Part shown: positions 29,590-36,626 of the stretch, piece by piece | How positions within the stretch are numbered: position 1 is the stretch's first letter | How the letters are laid out: every line of letters starts with the position of its first letter | Assembly (NCBI RefSeq): GCF_021458635.1 | Contig: NZ_JAIRDQ010000008.1 | Coordinates: 248,001-312,000, forward strand | Length of the DNA: 64,000 nucleotides | Direction of reading: 5' to 3' | DNA from: Bradyrhizobium monzae | GTDB taxonomy: Bacteria; Pseudomonadota; Alphaproteobacteria; Rhizobiales; Xanthobacteraceae | Notes under the pieces: model-generated | Databases searched by the model: none | What the model was told of the DNA's origin: nothing | What the model saw: only the letters and a program-made list of their open reading frames with translations | Made by a program: the position numbers and the translations under genes

Positions 29590-29982
29590 TCATCCCCTGG
29601 TTTCGTTGCCTTCCGCAAGCGCCAGGTCCAGGCATTGCACCAAATCCGTGGCGGCGAACGGCTTACCGAGAAAACAGATCGCCCCGGCTTTGAGCGCGCG
29701 CGCACGCACGCTCTCATCCGGGAAGGCCGTGATGAAGATGAACGGCGTAGCCGAACCCTGCGTACGCATCTGCGTCAGCAGATCGATTCCGGTCATCATC
29801 GGCATCTGCACGTCGGCGATCACGCATGAGGTGTCGGTCGAAGCGGTCGACCTCAAAAACTCCTCGGCGGAGGCGAATGCGTGGACGATGTATCCGCGGG
29901 ATTCCAGCAGATTGTTGATCGCGGCCCGCACGTAAGGATCATCGTCAAGCACCGAAACGGAAGGCACTGGCAAGACGTCCAC
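29590..29982 (-). CDS. stand-alone receiver-domain response regulator
   Basis: 130 residues, a receiver domain only. The acidic pair DDD (13-15), phospho-acceptor Asp57 in CVIADVQMP, the Thr/Ser switch in FITAF and Lys in FLGKPFAATDL are all present. The receiver resembles those of the FixJ family. It lies 80 bases downstream of the FixJ-type regulator on the same strand, so it could act as a phosphate sink or second output for the same kinase. Confidence 0.93.
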   Translation of the reverse strand: MDVLPVPSVSVLDDDPYVRAAINNLLESRGYIVHAFASAEEFLRSTASTDTSCVIADVQMPMMTGIDLLTQMRTQGSATPFIFITAFPDESVRARALKAGAICFLGKPFAATDLVQCLDLALAEGNETRG

Positions 29983-30062
29983 TCCTCGCCCGGGATTACG
30001 CGCTTGCCGTCGCCACGGCTGAACGCAAGGTGGACCTGCCAGTCACTATTGGAAACTCATAC

Positions 30063-30734
30063 TTAGGTTTGTACGTCGGGCTTGTCGGGTCGAATTCCGA
30101 GTGCCTCGCTCATTCTCACCAGATCGGCCAGCGACTTCGCGCCCATTTTCCGCATGATCTGGCCGCGATAGATTTTGACGGTGATTTCCGCCAATCCGAG
30201 CTGGGCGGCGACTTGCTTGTTCATCAGGCCGGACGTCACCAGTGACAATACGTCTCGCTCCCGCGAGGACAGTGACTCGAAGCGTGATCTGACGGTCGAG
30301 ACCGTCCTGTTGAGGTCGCGGTGCTTGCGGTCTCGCTCGATCGCGGCCTGGACTGCGTCCAGGATGTCCTGGTCGCGGACCGGCTTGGTCAGGAAATCGA
30401 TCGCGCCGCCTTTCATGGCCCGAACGGTCATGGGAATGTCGGCATGACCGGTAATGAAGATAATAGGCGTGTGAATATTCGCCTTGGCGAGATCGGACTG
30501 CAGGTCAAGACCGCTGGCGCCGGGCAGGCGGATGTCGAGCACCAGGCAACTGGGGACTTCCGGCGGCTTGGCCTGGAGGAGCTGCGAGGCCGAGCCGAAC
30601 GCCTCGACCTTGAGGCCGACCGACTCGAACAGATTGGTGAGCGCACGGCGCATGGACACGTCGTCGTCGACGATGAAGACGACTGGCTGATTGCCGTCCT
30701 CCCGCAGCGGCGAGGGCTCCGCGCGTTCGGTCAC
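30063..30734 (-). CDS. FixJ/NarL-family response regulator
   Basis: 223 residues. The receiver has VDDD (22-25), Asp67 in CLVLDIRLPG and Lys in FLTKPVRDQD. A LuxR-type helix-turn-helix follows (about 150-213: LSSREREVL-like SSRERDVLSLVTSGLMNKQVA, then EITVKIYRGQIMRKMGAKSLADLVRM). This organisation is that of FixJ, NodW and TtrR. Its start overlaps the kinase stop by 4 bases. The regulator most likely receives phosphate from that kinase. The target genes are not known. Confidence 0.95.
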   Translation of the reverse strand: MTERAEPSPLREDGNQPVVFIVDDDVSMRRALTNLFESVGLKVEAFGSASQLLQAKPPEVPSCLVLDIRLPGASGLDLQSDLAKANIHTPIIFITGHADIPMTVRAMKGGAIDFLTKPVRDQDILDAVQAAIERDRKHRDLNRTVSTVRSRFESLSSRERDVLSLVTSGLMNKQVAAQLGLAEITVKIYRGQIMRKMGAKSLADLVRMSEALGIRPDKPDVQT

Positions 30735-32335
30735 GATGTTTCCTCTCGATGGCGGGGCAGGGTGATCTGAAAGGTCGCGCCGCGCCCCTGGTTCGGTACG
30801 GCGGAAAGTCGTCCGCCGTGAACCTCGATGATGGAGCGACAGATCGACAGCCCCATGCCCATGCCGGAGGACTTCGTTGTAAAGAACGGCGTGAACAGGC
30901 GGTCTATCGCCTGTTCACAGATGCCGGCGCCGCAGTCGGTGACGCTCACTAGCACCGCCTCGTCGTCATCCGCTTCTGAGCGGATGGCCAGTTCGCGGGG
31001 GCGATCGTGGACGCCGTCCATGGCCTCGATGCCGTTCTTGATCAGGTTGATCAGGACCTGTTGCAATTGGATTCGATCGCCAAAGATCTTGGGCAGCGCT
31101 GACGACAGCTCCATTCGCACCGACACGGCGTGGCTGGCCATCTCGCGCTGAACGAGTGCGACGGCCTCGCGCACGACCACGTTGGCGTCGAGCGGAACCA
31201 TCTCGATGTCGGACCGCTTGGCGAGCGCCCGAACGCGACGGATCACGTCGCTGGCGCGCGTGCCGTCCTCGATGATCCACTCCACGGAGCGGCGGGCCGC
31301 TTTGAAATCGGGCGGACTGCGTTGCAACCAGGTGAGGCAGGCATCGGCGTTTGCGATCACTGCGGCGAGCGGCTGATTGATTTCATGGGCGATTGAAGCG
31401 GTCAGCTCGCCCAGCGTCGTGACGCGCGTCACATGGGCAAGCTCGACTTGGGCCTTGCGCAGCGCGTCTTCGGCCTGGTCGGCCCGGATCGCCGCGGTTA
31501 CGTCGGTGCAGACGCCGCGATAACCCAGAAAAGCGCCCTCGGCGTCAAAGAACGGCTTGCCGCTGGTCCGGACGTAGATCGGCTGCCCGCTGCGGTCCTT
31601 GCTGCGATACACCAGGTCGCGGAATGGAACGTGGGCGTCGAGCGCCGCCCGATGTTGCCGCCATCTTTCGGGTTCGAGATCTGCGTCCGGAGCGATGTCC
31701 CAACGCGTGAGCCCGATCAGGCCCGCGGGAGCGGCGACGGTATCGGAATGTTCCGATATCAGGGTCACGCGGTGGTCCGGCCCGGTCTCCCAGAACCAGT
31801 CGGACGCGGTTTCGGCATAGTCGCGAAAGCGCTGCTCGCTCTCACGCAGAGCATTCTCGGCTTCCTTGCGCTCGGTGATGTTCTCGCAGGCGACCAACAC
31901 GATGGGCCCGCCATCGGCCCGCAGCATGGTCTTGGCGTTCTCGCGCACCCATAGCACCGAGCCGTCCTTGCGCACCTTCCGGATCTCCCAGGTGTGGGAC
32001 TGATCGACGGTCTCGAGGCACAGCGCAACACACGCGCGGACAAAGGCGCGGTCTTCCTCCAGGAAGACATCCAGCACCGATCGGCCGATCAACTCCGCGG
32101 CCGTATAGCCCAGTTGCGCGGCGCCGAACGTGTTCACGTTGATCACGGTTCCGGCCGGATCGACCATGAAGTACATGACCGGATTGTGCTCGAAGACCTG
32201 CTGCCACTGCTTGACCGCCTCGAGCAAGCTGCCATCGGGCTCGATGTGCGGCTTAACGGTGACAGTTTGCCTGACGCAGCCGGCGAGGAATTGCGCGGCT
32301 GACTTCCCGAACGTCGCTGCCCGGCCAGGCTTCAT
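30731..32335 (-). CDS. PAS-domain sensor histidine kinase (FixL/DctB-type core)
   Basis: 534 residues from the ATG that has a GGGAG site 8 bases upstream. No membrane segment is seen, so it is probably cytoplasmic. PAS 1 (about 45-160, NPVMYFMVDPAGTVINVN) is followed by PAS 2 (about 170-290, SDWFWETGPDHRV and GYRGVCTDVTA). The transmitter holds His317 in SIAHEINQPLAAV and the HATPase boxes INLIKNGIEAM and GMGMGLSICRSI. No heme-binding His typical of FixL could be assigned. It is coupled to the FixJ-type regulator downstream. The signal is unknown. Confidence 0.93.
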   Translation of the reverse strand: MKPGRAATFGKSAAQFLAGCVRQTVTVKPHIEPDGSLLEAVKQWQQVFEHNPVMYFMVDPAGTVINVNTFGAAQLGYTAAELIGRSVLDVFLEEDRAFVRACVALCLETVDQSHTWEIRKVRKDGSVLWVRENAKTMLRADGGPIVLVACENITERKEAENALRESEQRFRDYAETASDWFWETGPDHRVTLISEHSDTVAAPAGLIGLTRWDIAPDADLEPERWRQHRAALDAHVPFRDLVYRSKDRSGQPIYVRTSGKPFFDAEGAFLGYRGVCTDVTAAIRADQAEDALRKAQVELAHVTRVTTLGELTASIAHEINQPLAAVIANADACLTWLQRSPPDFKAARRSVEWIIEDGTRASDVIRRVRALAKRSDIEMVPLDANVVVREAVALVQREMASHAVSVRMELSSALPKIFGDRIQLQQVLINLIKNGIEAMDGVHDRPRELAIRSEADDDEAVLVSVTDCGAGICEQAIDRLFTPFFTTKSSGMGMGLSICRSIIEVHGGRLSAVPNQGRGATFQITLPRHREETS

Positions 32336-32834
32336 CGCAGACGCTCCCGGCACACTCTGCGTGAACACGAGTAGAGCACGTTGCCGCGAGAGGAGCAATT
32401 CCGGCCGAAGTCGATTTGGGGTTATGACGCTCGCCGTTGAATTGACCGTCGCCGCTCTGGCCGTCGCGGCGCGTCAGTGCGCCATGCCGGCGGAGTCTTC
32501 ACGGCAGCCGTGCAGCCGGAGCGTCATGCGCCGTCTCGTTGTGCATGAGGAGCGCGGGAGCCCCGGGCGGACAAACCTAGGTATAGCTCCTCCAATCCTA
32601 GTCATGTCGGTCATTTACCTCCGTACAATTGAGCGCTTCGGTCCCGGCGGACTACCCTCACGACCAATCGGAATGTCGAACGGCCAATCGCGGCGAGCGC
32701 ACAAGAACCGGTCTGAGCGTACGGCCGAGGCCGCTGCAATTCTCGACCCGCAACCGCGATCGCCGCAATTCACGACCCGCGAGAGGTCGAAGAGAGCGAA
32801 CTGACAAAAGCGCAAGCAACAGAGGGAGACAACA
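32336..32834. other. 499-base intergenic region with spaced CCTAG elements
   Basis: No protein gene is supported here. Three related 9-base words start at 32576 (CCTAGGTAT), 32597 (CCTAGTCAT) and 32618 (CCTCCGTAC), exactly 21 bases apart, in a locally AT-richer segment. The first is embedded in the palindrome ACCTAGGT. The spacing of two helical turns suggests regulator binding sites. Either the divergent kinase or the Cys-rich operon could be the target. Confidence 0.4.
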
Positions 32835-33044
32835 ATGTGCGATGCATCCGTACTTCCCGAGCGCGGCCCGTCCCAGTCCGAACATTGCTCTTCAGCCAAC
32901 GGCTGTGCGTTGTGTGGCGGCAGGTTTGGTCTGATCCGCTACTATTCGTGGCGCACCGCGCTCTGCTCGACCAAATGCGTAGATCGCTTCCGCACACGCC
33001 GTGAACGCGACCGCCTGTGGCTGTTCCGGGCTCAGTTCGCGTGA
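32835..33044 (+). CDS. small four-cysteine (zinc-ribbon-like) protein
   Basis: 69 residues with a clear GAGGGAGAC ribosome site before the ATG. The Cys pattern C24-x2-C27-x16-C44-x3-C48 (CALC ... CSTKC) followed by a very basic stretch (DRFRTRRERDR) is that of a small zinc-binding domain. Cys residues outside the core (2 and 18) add to the thiol content. The same pattern with different spacing appears in two proteins encoded just downstream. I do not recognise a named family. It starts the apparent operon of small Cys-rich genes, 52 bases before the next member. Confidence 0.75.
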   Translation: MCDASVLPERGPSQSEHCSSANGCALCGGRFGLIRYYSWRTALCSTKCVDRFRTRRERDRLWLFRAQFA

Positions 33045-33096
33045 GGCCGAGTTTGGAGAGCTGAGATCGTTCCGAAGGTCTGATCCGGGAGCACGT

Positions 33097-33492
33097 GTGT
33101 TGAACCGCTCATGCAAGCTCTTGTGCTCGATGGTTCTCCTCTGCTCTGCCGCGACGGTCCAGGCGCAGGAGGCGGGACGCGGGGCCGCTCATCGCCAGCA
33201 CCCAGCCGAGGACCAGCAGCTGCACGAAAAGTTCTATTCGACCTGGCACATGCCGGACAATCCGAGCCTCAGTTGCTGAAACAGCGCCGACTGCTACCCG
33301 ACCGAGATCAAGTACGTCGACGGCCAGATCTATGCGCGGCGCCGGGAGGACGGGAGATACATTCGGATCCCGCCGCAAAAAGTGGAGCGAAACAGGGATA
33401 ATCCGGACGGCCGAAACCATCTTTGCGCTCCACCGCCTGCACTGTCTCCGTTGGACAGCGTTTACTGCTTCGCCCTGGGAGGTGCCACATGA
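33097..33492 (+). CDS. secreted Cys-rich protein with an in-frame TGA (selenocysteine candidate or nonsense allele)
   Basis: From a GTG with a GGGAG site 5 bases upstream, a signal peptide (about 1-23, LLCSMVLLCSAATVQA) is followed by AAHRQHPAEDQQLHEKFYST and MPDNPSLSC. Codon 61 (33277-33279) is TGA, immediately after Cys60. The frame then continues without any further stop for 70 codons: NSADCYPTEIKYVDG, IPPQKVERNRDNPDG and VYCFALGGAT. The final stop overlaps the next ATG as ATGA, the arrangement of a full-length coupled gene. From memory, relatives in Bradyrhizobium read SCCN-x-x-DC here, so TGA sits where a second Cys is expected. Either Sec is inserted or the gene is truncated. A weak possible stem (33286-33291 with 33316-33324) lies downstream. 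Confidence 0.6.
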
Positions 33493-33677
33493 GATTCGCG
33501 TTCGTGCTGGTGAACGACCGGACCCCGTTCCGGCAGAGCTGGTGCATGCAGTGCCGCGAGACGATCAGTGGCAGCTACCTCCGCGAGATCGCGACCCGTC
33601 TGTCCTACTGCGACCATCAGTGCTACGCATTGTTCTGCGAGGCCCTGGCGAAAGATCGCGTGAGGGCGGCTTCATGA
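33489..33677 (+). CDS. small four-cysteine protein, paralogue 1
   Basis: 62 residues. A GGGAGG site and overlap with the preceding stop (ATGA) define the start. The Cys pattern is C19-x2-C22-x18-C41-x3-C45 (WCMQC ... YCDHQC), with a further Cys50. The N-terminal strand MRFAFVLVNDRTPF is shared with the next gene (MKFVLVNHEPPL), as are SYLRE/GYVRP before the second pair. I read it as one of a tandem pair of small zinc-ribbon-like proteins of unknown function. It overlaps its downstream neighbour by 4 bases. Confidence 0.8.
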   Translation: MRFAFVLVNDRTPFRQSWCMQCRETISGSYLREIATRLSYCDHQCYALFCEALAKDRVRAAS

Positions 33678-34030
33678 AATTCGTGTTGGTCAATCACGAG
33701 CCTCCGTTGTGCGCGGCCACCTGCAGCACATGCTCGCGGGCGATCCGCTCCGGCTATGTCCGGCCTGTGCGGACGCAGCAGCGTTACTGTGACTACGATT
33801 GCTACCGGCGAGGCGAACTCGCCACGCTGTTGATGCAATGGCCGCTGCCTGCAGAGCCAGCTGCCGGGAACATAGAGGCCGCCGCTCGCAACATGATCGA
33901 GATGCTGGCGGTCCTGACGGCCGTCTCGTGCTGGAGCAGCACGATCCAGATCTGGACCTTCGCAAGAGCCTTGACCGGCGCATACTTGAACGGCCGCGAC
34001 CTGATTGCGACGGAAGGAGGTGACACCTAG
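33674..34030 (+). CDS. small four-cysteine protein, paralogue 2, with C-terminal extension
   Basis: 118 residues, start overlapping the previous stop (ATGA). Residues 1-45 repeat the pattern of the previous gene: C17-x2-C20-x18-C39-x3-C43 (TCSTC ... YCDYDC). A C-terminal extension (about 65-118) includes a moderately hydrophobic helix, MIEMLAVLTAVSCWSSTIQI, which could be a membrane or dimer contact. It ends the series of overlapping small genes. The function is unknown. The duplication and continued coupling suggest that the products act together. Confidence 0.78.
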   Translation: MKFVLVNHEPPLCAATCSTCSRAIRSGYVRPVRTQQRYCDYDCYRRGELATLLMQWPLPAEPAAGNIEAAARNMIEMLAVLTAVSCWSSTIQIWTFARALTGAYLNGRDLIATEGGDT

Positions 34031-34105
34031 CTACGCGACCGCACTCGCGTGGAAGCCGCAGCAACGTAACCATGCGAGCGTCGCGTCCAGCCCCGGCGGC
34101 GCCGA

Positions 34106-36292
34106 TTAGGGAGCGGGTGCTGCGGCTGCCACGGGTGCCTTTGCGTCAATTTCTTGCGTCACCACGCGCTGATCACTCTTGCCCGCGACCATGCCGCTGC
34201 CCTCGAACCGCGCGCGGTAGACCAGCACGTTCTCCATCACGCGCTGGACGTAGTTGCGTGTTTCCGACAGCGGGATGCGCTCGACCCAGTCGACCGGATC
34301 AATCTTGGGATCTCTGGGGTCGCCGTGCGCCTGCACCCATTCGCGCACGCGGCCGCGGCCGGCATTGTAGCCGGCGAAGGTCATGATCTGGTTGCCGCGA
34401 TATTCCGACAGCAGCGCGCTGAGCTCGGCGGCGCCCATCTGCGTGTTGTAGACGGGATCGGAGACCATCCTGTCCCAGTCATAGGTCACCCCGAATCGTT
34501 TTGCAGTGTCGCGGCCGGCTTCCGGCGTCACCTGCATCAGTCCGACGGCGTTGGCTGCCGACTTGTCACGCTGATTGAACGAGCTTTCGGTCCGTGCGAC
34601 CGAATAGATCACGCTGGTCTCGATCGCGGGCGCGACCTGCTTATGTTCGGGAATGCCGATGGTCGGGAAGGCGTAATTGTCGAGCGCCAGCCCTCGCGCG
34701 AGCGCCGACTTGCCGACCTCCAGCATGACGCGTGCGTCGCTGCGCCGGCCGGCGAGCTCGCCGAGCGCTTCGAGCGCCGCCACGTCGGTGCTCTCCTTGG
34801 CGAAATCCTCGGCGTAGTAATATACCGTGTCGCGCTCGCCGATGCCGTACAGCATGTCGGCGGCGCGCACGCGCTCGTCTGTGAGCGGCGTGTCGGCTGC
34901 GGCCAGCACGGGCGAGGGCGCGCGCAGCTCGATTCCCTCAAGGCCAAGCCGTGCTCGGGCCAACTGGCCGTAATAGGCGGTCGGATAGCGCGCGGCGGCC
35001 CGGTAGCTCATGCGCGCGTCGGCGGTCGCATTCATCGCCTCCGCCGCACGGCCGCGCCAGTAATGGGCGCGTGACAGCGCGATCGGATTGGGCGAGCCTT
35101 CGTCGATCGCCGCAAAGTGCATCATTGCCGTCCTGGGATCGTCGAGATAGCGCAGCGCGATCCAGCCGCACATGAAGTGATAGTCGACGCGATAGACTTC
35201 CATTGTCGGCATCGCGGCCGCGCGCACGACGTCGTAGGCCGTCCCGGACTTGCCCTGGTCGAGCAGTTTTCGCGCCAGCAGGCGGCGCTCGCGCCACCAG
35301 GCGTCGGTATCCTGCGCCGCCATGGTGTCGGGTGCGGCAGCGAGGATCACCTCGGCCGCATCGTCGATGCGGTCCTTCTGCAAGTGCCACTGCGCGCGGC
35401 ACAGCACGTAGCCGAGGTCACGGCGTGCATCAGCCGGCACGTCGTCGAGATAATCCTTGGCCTTGTTCTCTTTGCCGTTGACCGCAGCGCAGGCCTTGAC
35501 GATCGCGAGCGAGTCCCCGCCGAGCCGCTTTGCGGCGCGCCTTGCGCCAGCGTAGTCCTTGGCGCCAAGGCGCTTGTCCATGCGAGCGCGATGATCGTCA
35601 GCGTTGAGGAGATCGCGGAACGCTGCGTAGGAATCCTCCTCGCTACGTTCGGACAGTTCCTCCGAGCGCCAGGCCTCACGCACGAGGCGCGTGGCCCTGT
35701 CAGTGTCCCCCTCGGCGAGCAGCACGCGGGCGAGCGCGAAATTGCCCTTCGCGCTCGTCGGCCGGTCCATTGTGAAGGCGTGCACGGTCGCTGCGTCCGT
35801 CTTCTCCTGCCACAGCCGCGCCTCGGCGCGGCGGCGCAACAGCGCGGCGCTCGGCCAATCCGGATTGGCAGCAAGGAAGGCGGCGTAGCGCTTGAAATTC
35901 GCCGTGCTCTCGGAATGGCGCAGCATGAACCAGTCGGCGAGCTTTTGGCCGGCGGGATCGGCAATGCGGTCGCGCGCCGCGGTCGCGTCATCGGTCTTGC
36001 CCTTGCGCGCGAGATCGATGGCGTCTCTGAGCGCGGCGAGGTCACCGGTCAGCGGCGGCGATGCGGGCTTGTCGGCGGGCTCGTCGTCCTGCTTCTTCGA
36101 TCTGCGCTTGGCCTCGGCGTGTTTGCCGCGCTTGCCGCTTGCCGCATGCCGCTGCTTGCTGCCGGACTTGGCCTCATGCGTCTTCTTCGACGCGGCTGAT
36201 TTGTGACTGCTCTTCGCCGCCAGCTCGGTGGGAAGGAGGGCCAAGGCGGCCACGGCAACGACACACGCGAGCGAGCGTAGGCACTGGTTCAT
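34106..36292 (-). CDS. slt: soluble lytic murein transglycosylase
   Basis: 728 residues. A signal peptide (about 1-26) and a basic Lys/Ser/Ala-rich stretch (27-75) precede a long superhelical region of helical repeats (about 80-530), then a C-terminal SLT catalytic domain (about 550-690). The catalytic Glu lies in YSVARTESSFN, followed by SAANAVGLMQVTPEAGRDTA, NTQMGAAELSALLSEY and FAGYNAGRGRVREWV. It cleaves peptidoglycan glycan strands to 1,6-anhydro ends. It converges on the Cys-rich operon and is divergent from the cyclase gene. Confidence 0.95.
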   Translation of the reverse strand: MNQCLRSLACVVAVAALALLPTELAAKSSHKSAASKKTHEAKSGSKQRHAASGKRGKHAEAKRRSKKQDDEPADKPASPPLTGDLAALRDAIDLARKGKTDDATAARDRIADPAGQKLADWFMLRHSESTANFKRYAAFLAANPDWPSAALLRRRAEARLWQEKTDAATVHAFTMDRPTSAKGNFALARVLLAEGDTDRATRLVREAWRSEELSERSEEDSYAAFRDLLNADDHRARMDKRLGAKDYAGARRAAKRLGGDSLAIVKACAAVNGKENKAKDYLDDVPADARRDLGYVLCRAQWHLQKDRIDDAAEVILAAAPDTMAAQDTDAWWRERRLLARKLLDQGKSGTAYDVVRAAAMPTMEVYRVDYHFMCGWIALRYLDDPRTAMMHFAAIDEGSPNPIALSRAHYWRGRAAEAMNATADARMSYRAAARYPTAYYGQLARARLGLEGIELRAPSPVLAAADTPLTDERVRAADMLYGIGERDTVYYYAEDFAKESTDVAALEALGELAGRRSDARVMLEVGKSALARGLALDNYAFPTIGIPEHKQVAPAIETSVIYSVARTESSFNQRDKSAANAVGLMQVTPEAGRDTAKRFGVTYDWDRMVSDPVYNTQMGAAELSALLSEYRGNQIMTFAGYNAGRGRVREWVQAHGDPRDPKIDPVDWVERIPLSETRNYVQRVMENVLVYRARFEGSGMVAGKSDQRVVTQEIDAKAPVAAAAPAP

Positions 36293-36626
36293 TGCGTGGT
36301 CCCCCTGCGAAACCAGTACAAACCAAAGTCCGCGACGACATGCGGCTCGAGAATCAATTCGACGTCAAGAACGGTGACGCAGCATCGTTTCGCATTTCCC
36401 ACGCTGTCGCAACAATGCGGCAAAATGCGGATGGAACGCGGGAACCCTTGCAACGGGGGATAGAGCAGGGCCTTTAGGCCTTTAATCTTTGTTAACGAAT
36501 GGGCCTCGCGCGACGGTCGCGGGCGGCTGCCGGCGCCACGAGCGGCCCGATTACGCGTGTTCCCGGGCTGAAATCCGGTGTATTGAGTTCCGCAGACCCT
36601 TCTTTTTCAGCCTCTGCCCGCACCTC
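36293..36626. other. intergenic region between slt and the adenylate cyclase gene
   Basis: A divergent promoter region of 334 bases. It contains a short direct repeat, GGCCTTTA-GGCCTTTAA, at about 36468-36485 followed by the AT-rich TCTTTGTTAACG. No gene or clear promoter consensus was recognised. Confidence 0.4.

Noticed and set aside
33001..33096. Upstream extension of the TGA-containing gene to an ATG-like start at 33001
   Set aside because: It would overlap the preceding gene in another frame, and the GTG at 33097 has a better placed ribosome site just before the signal peptide.
33286..33324. Possible SECIS stem after the in-frame TGA
   Set aside because: GCCGAC can pair with GTC(GAC)GGC, but the stem is short, bulged and lacks an obvious apical GU. 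It is not reported as a feature.
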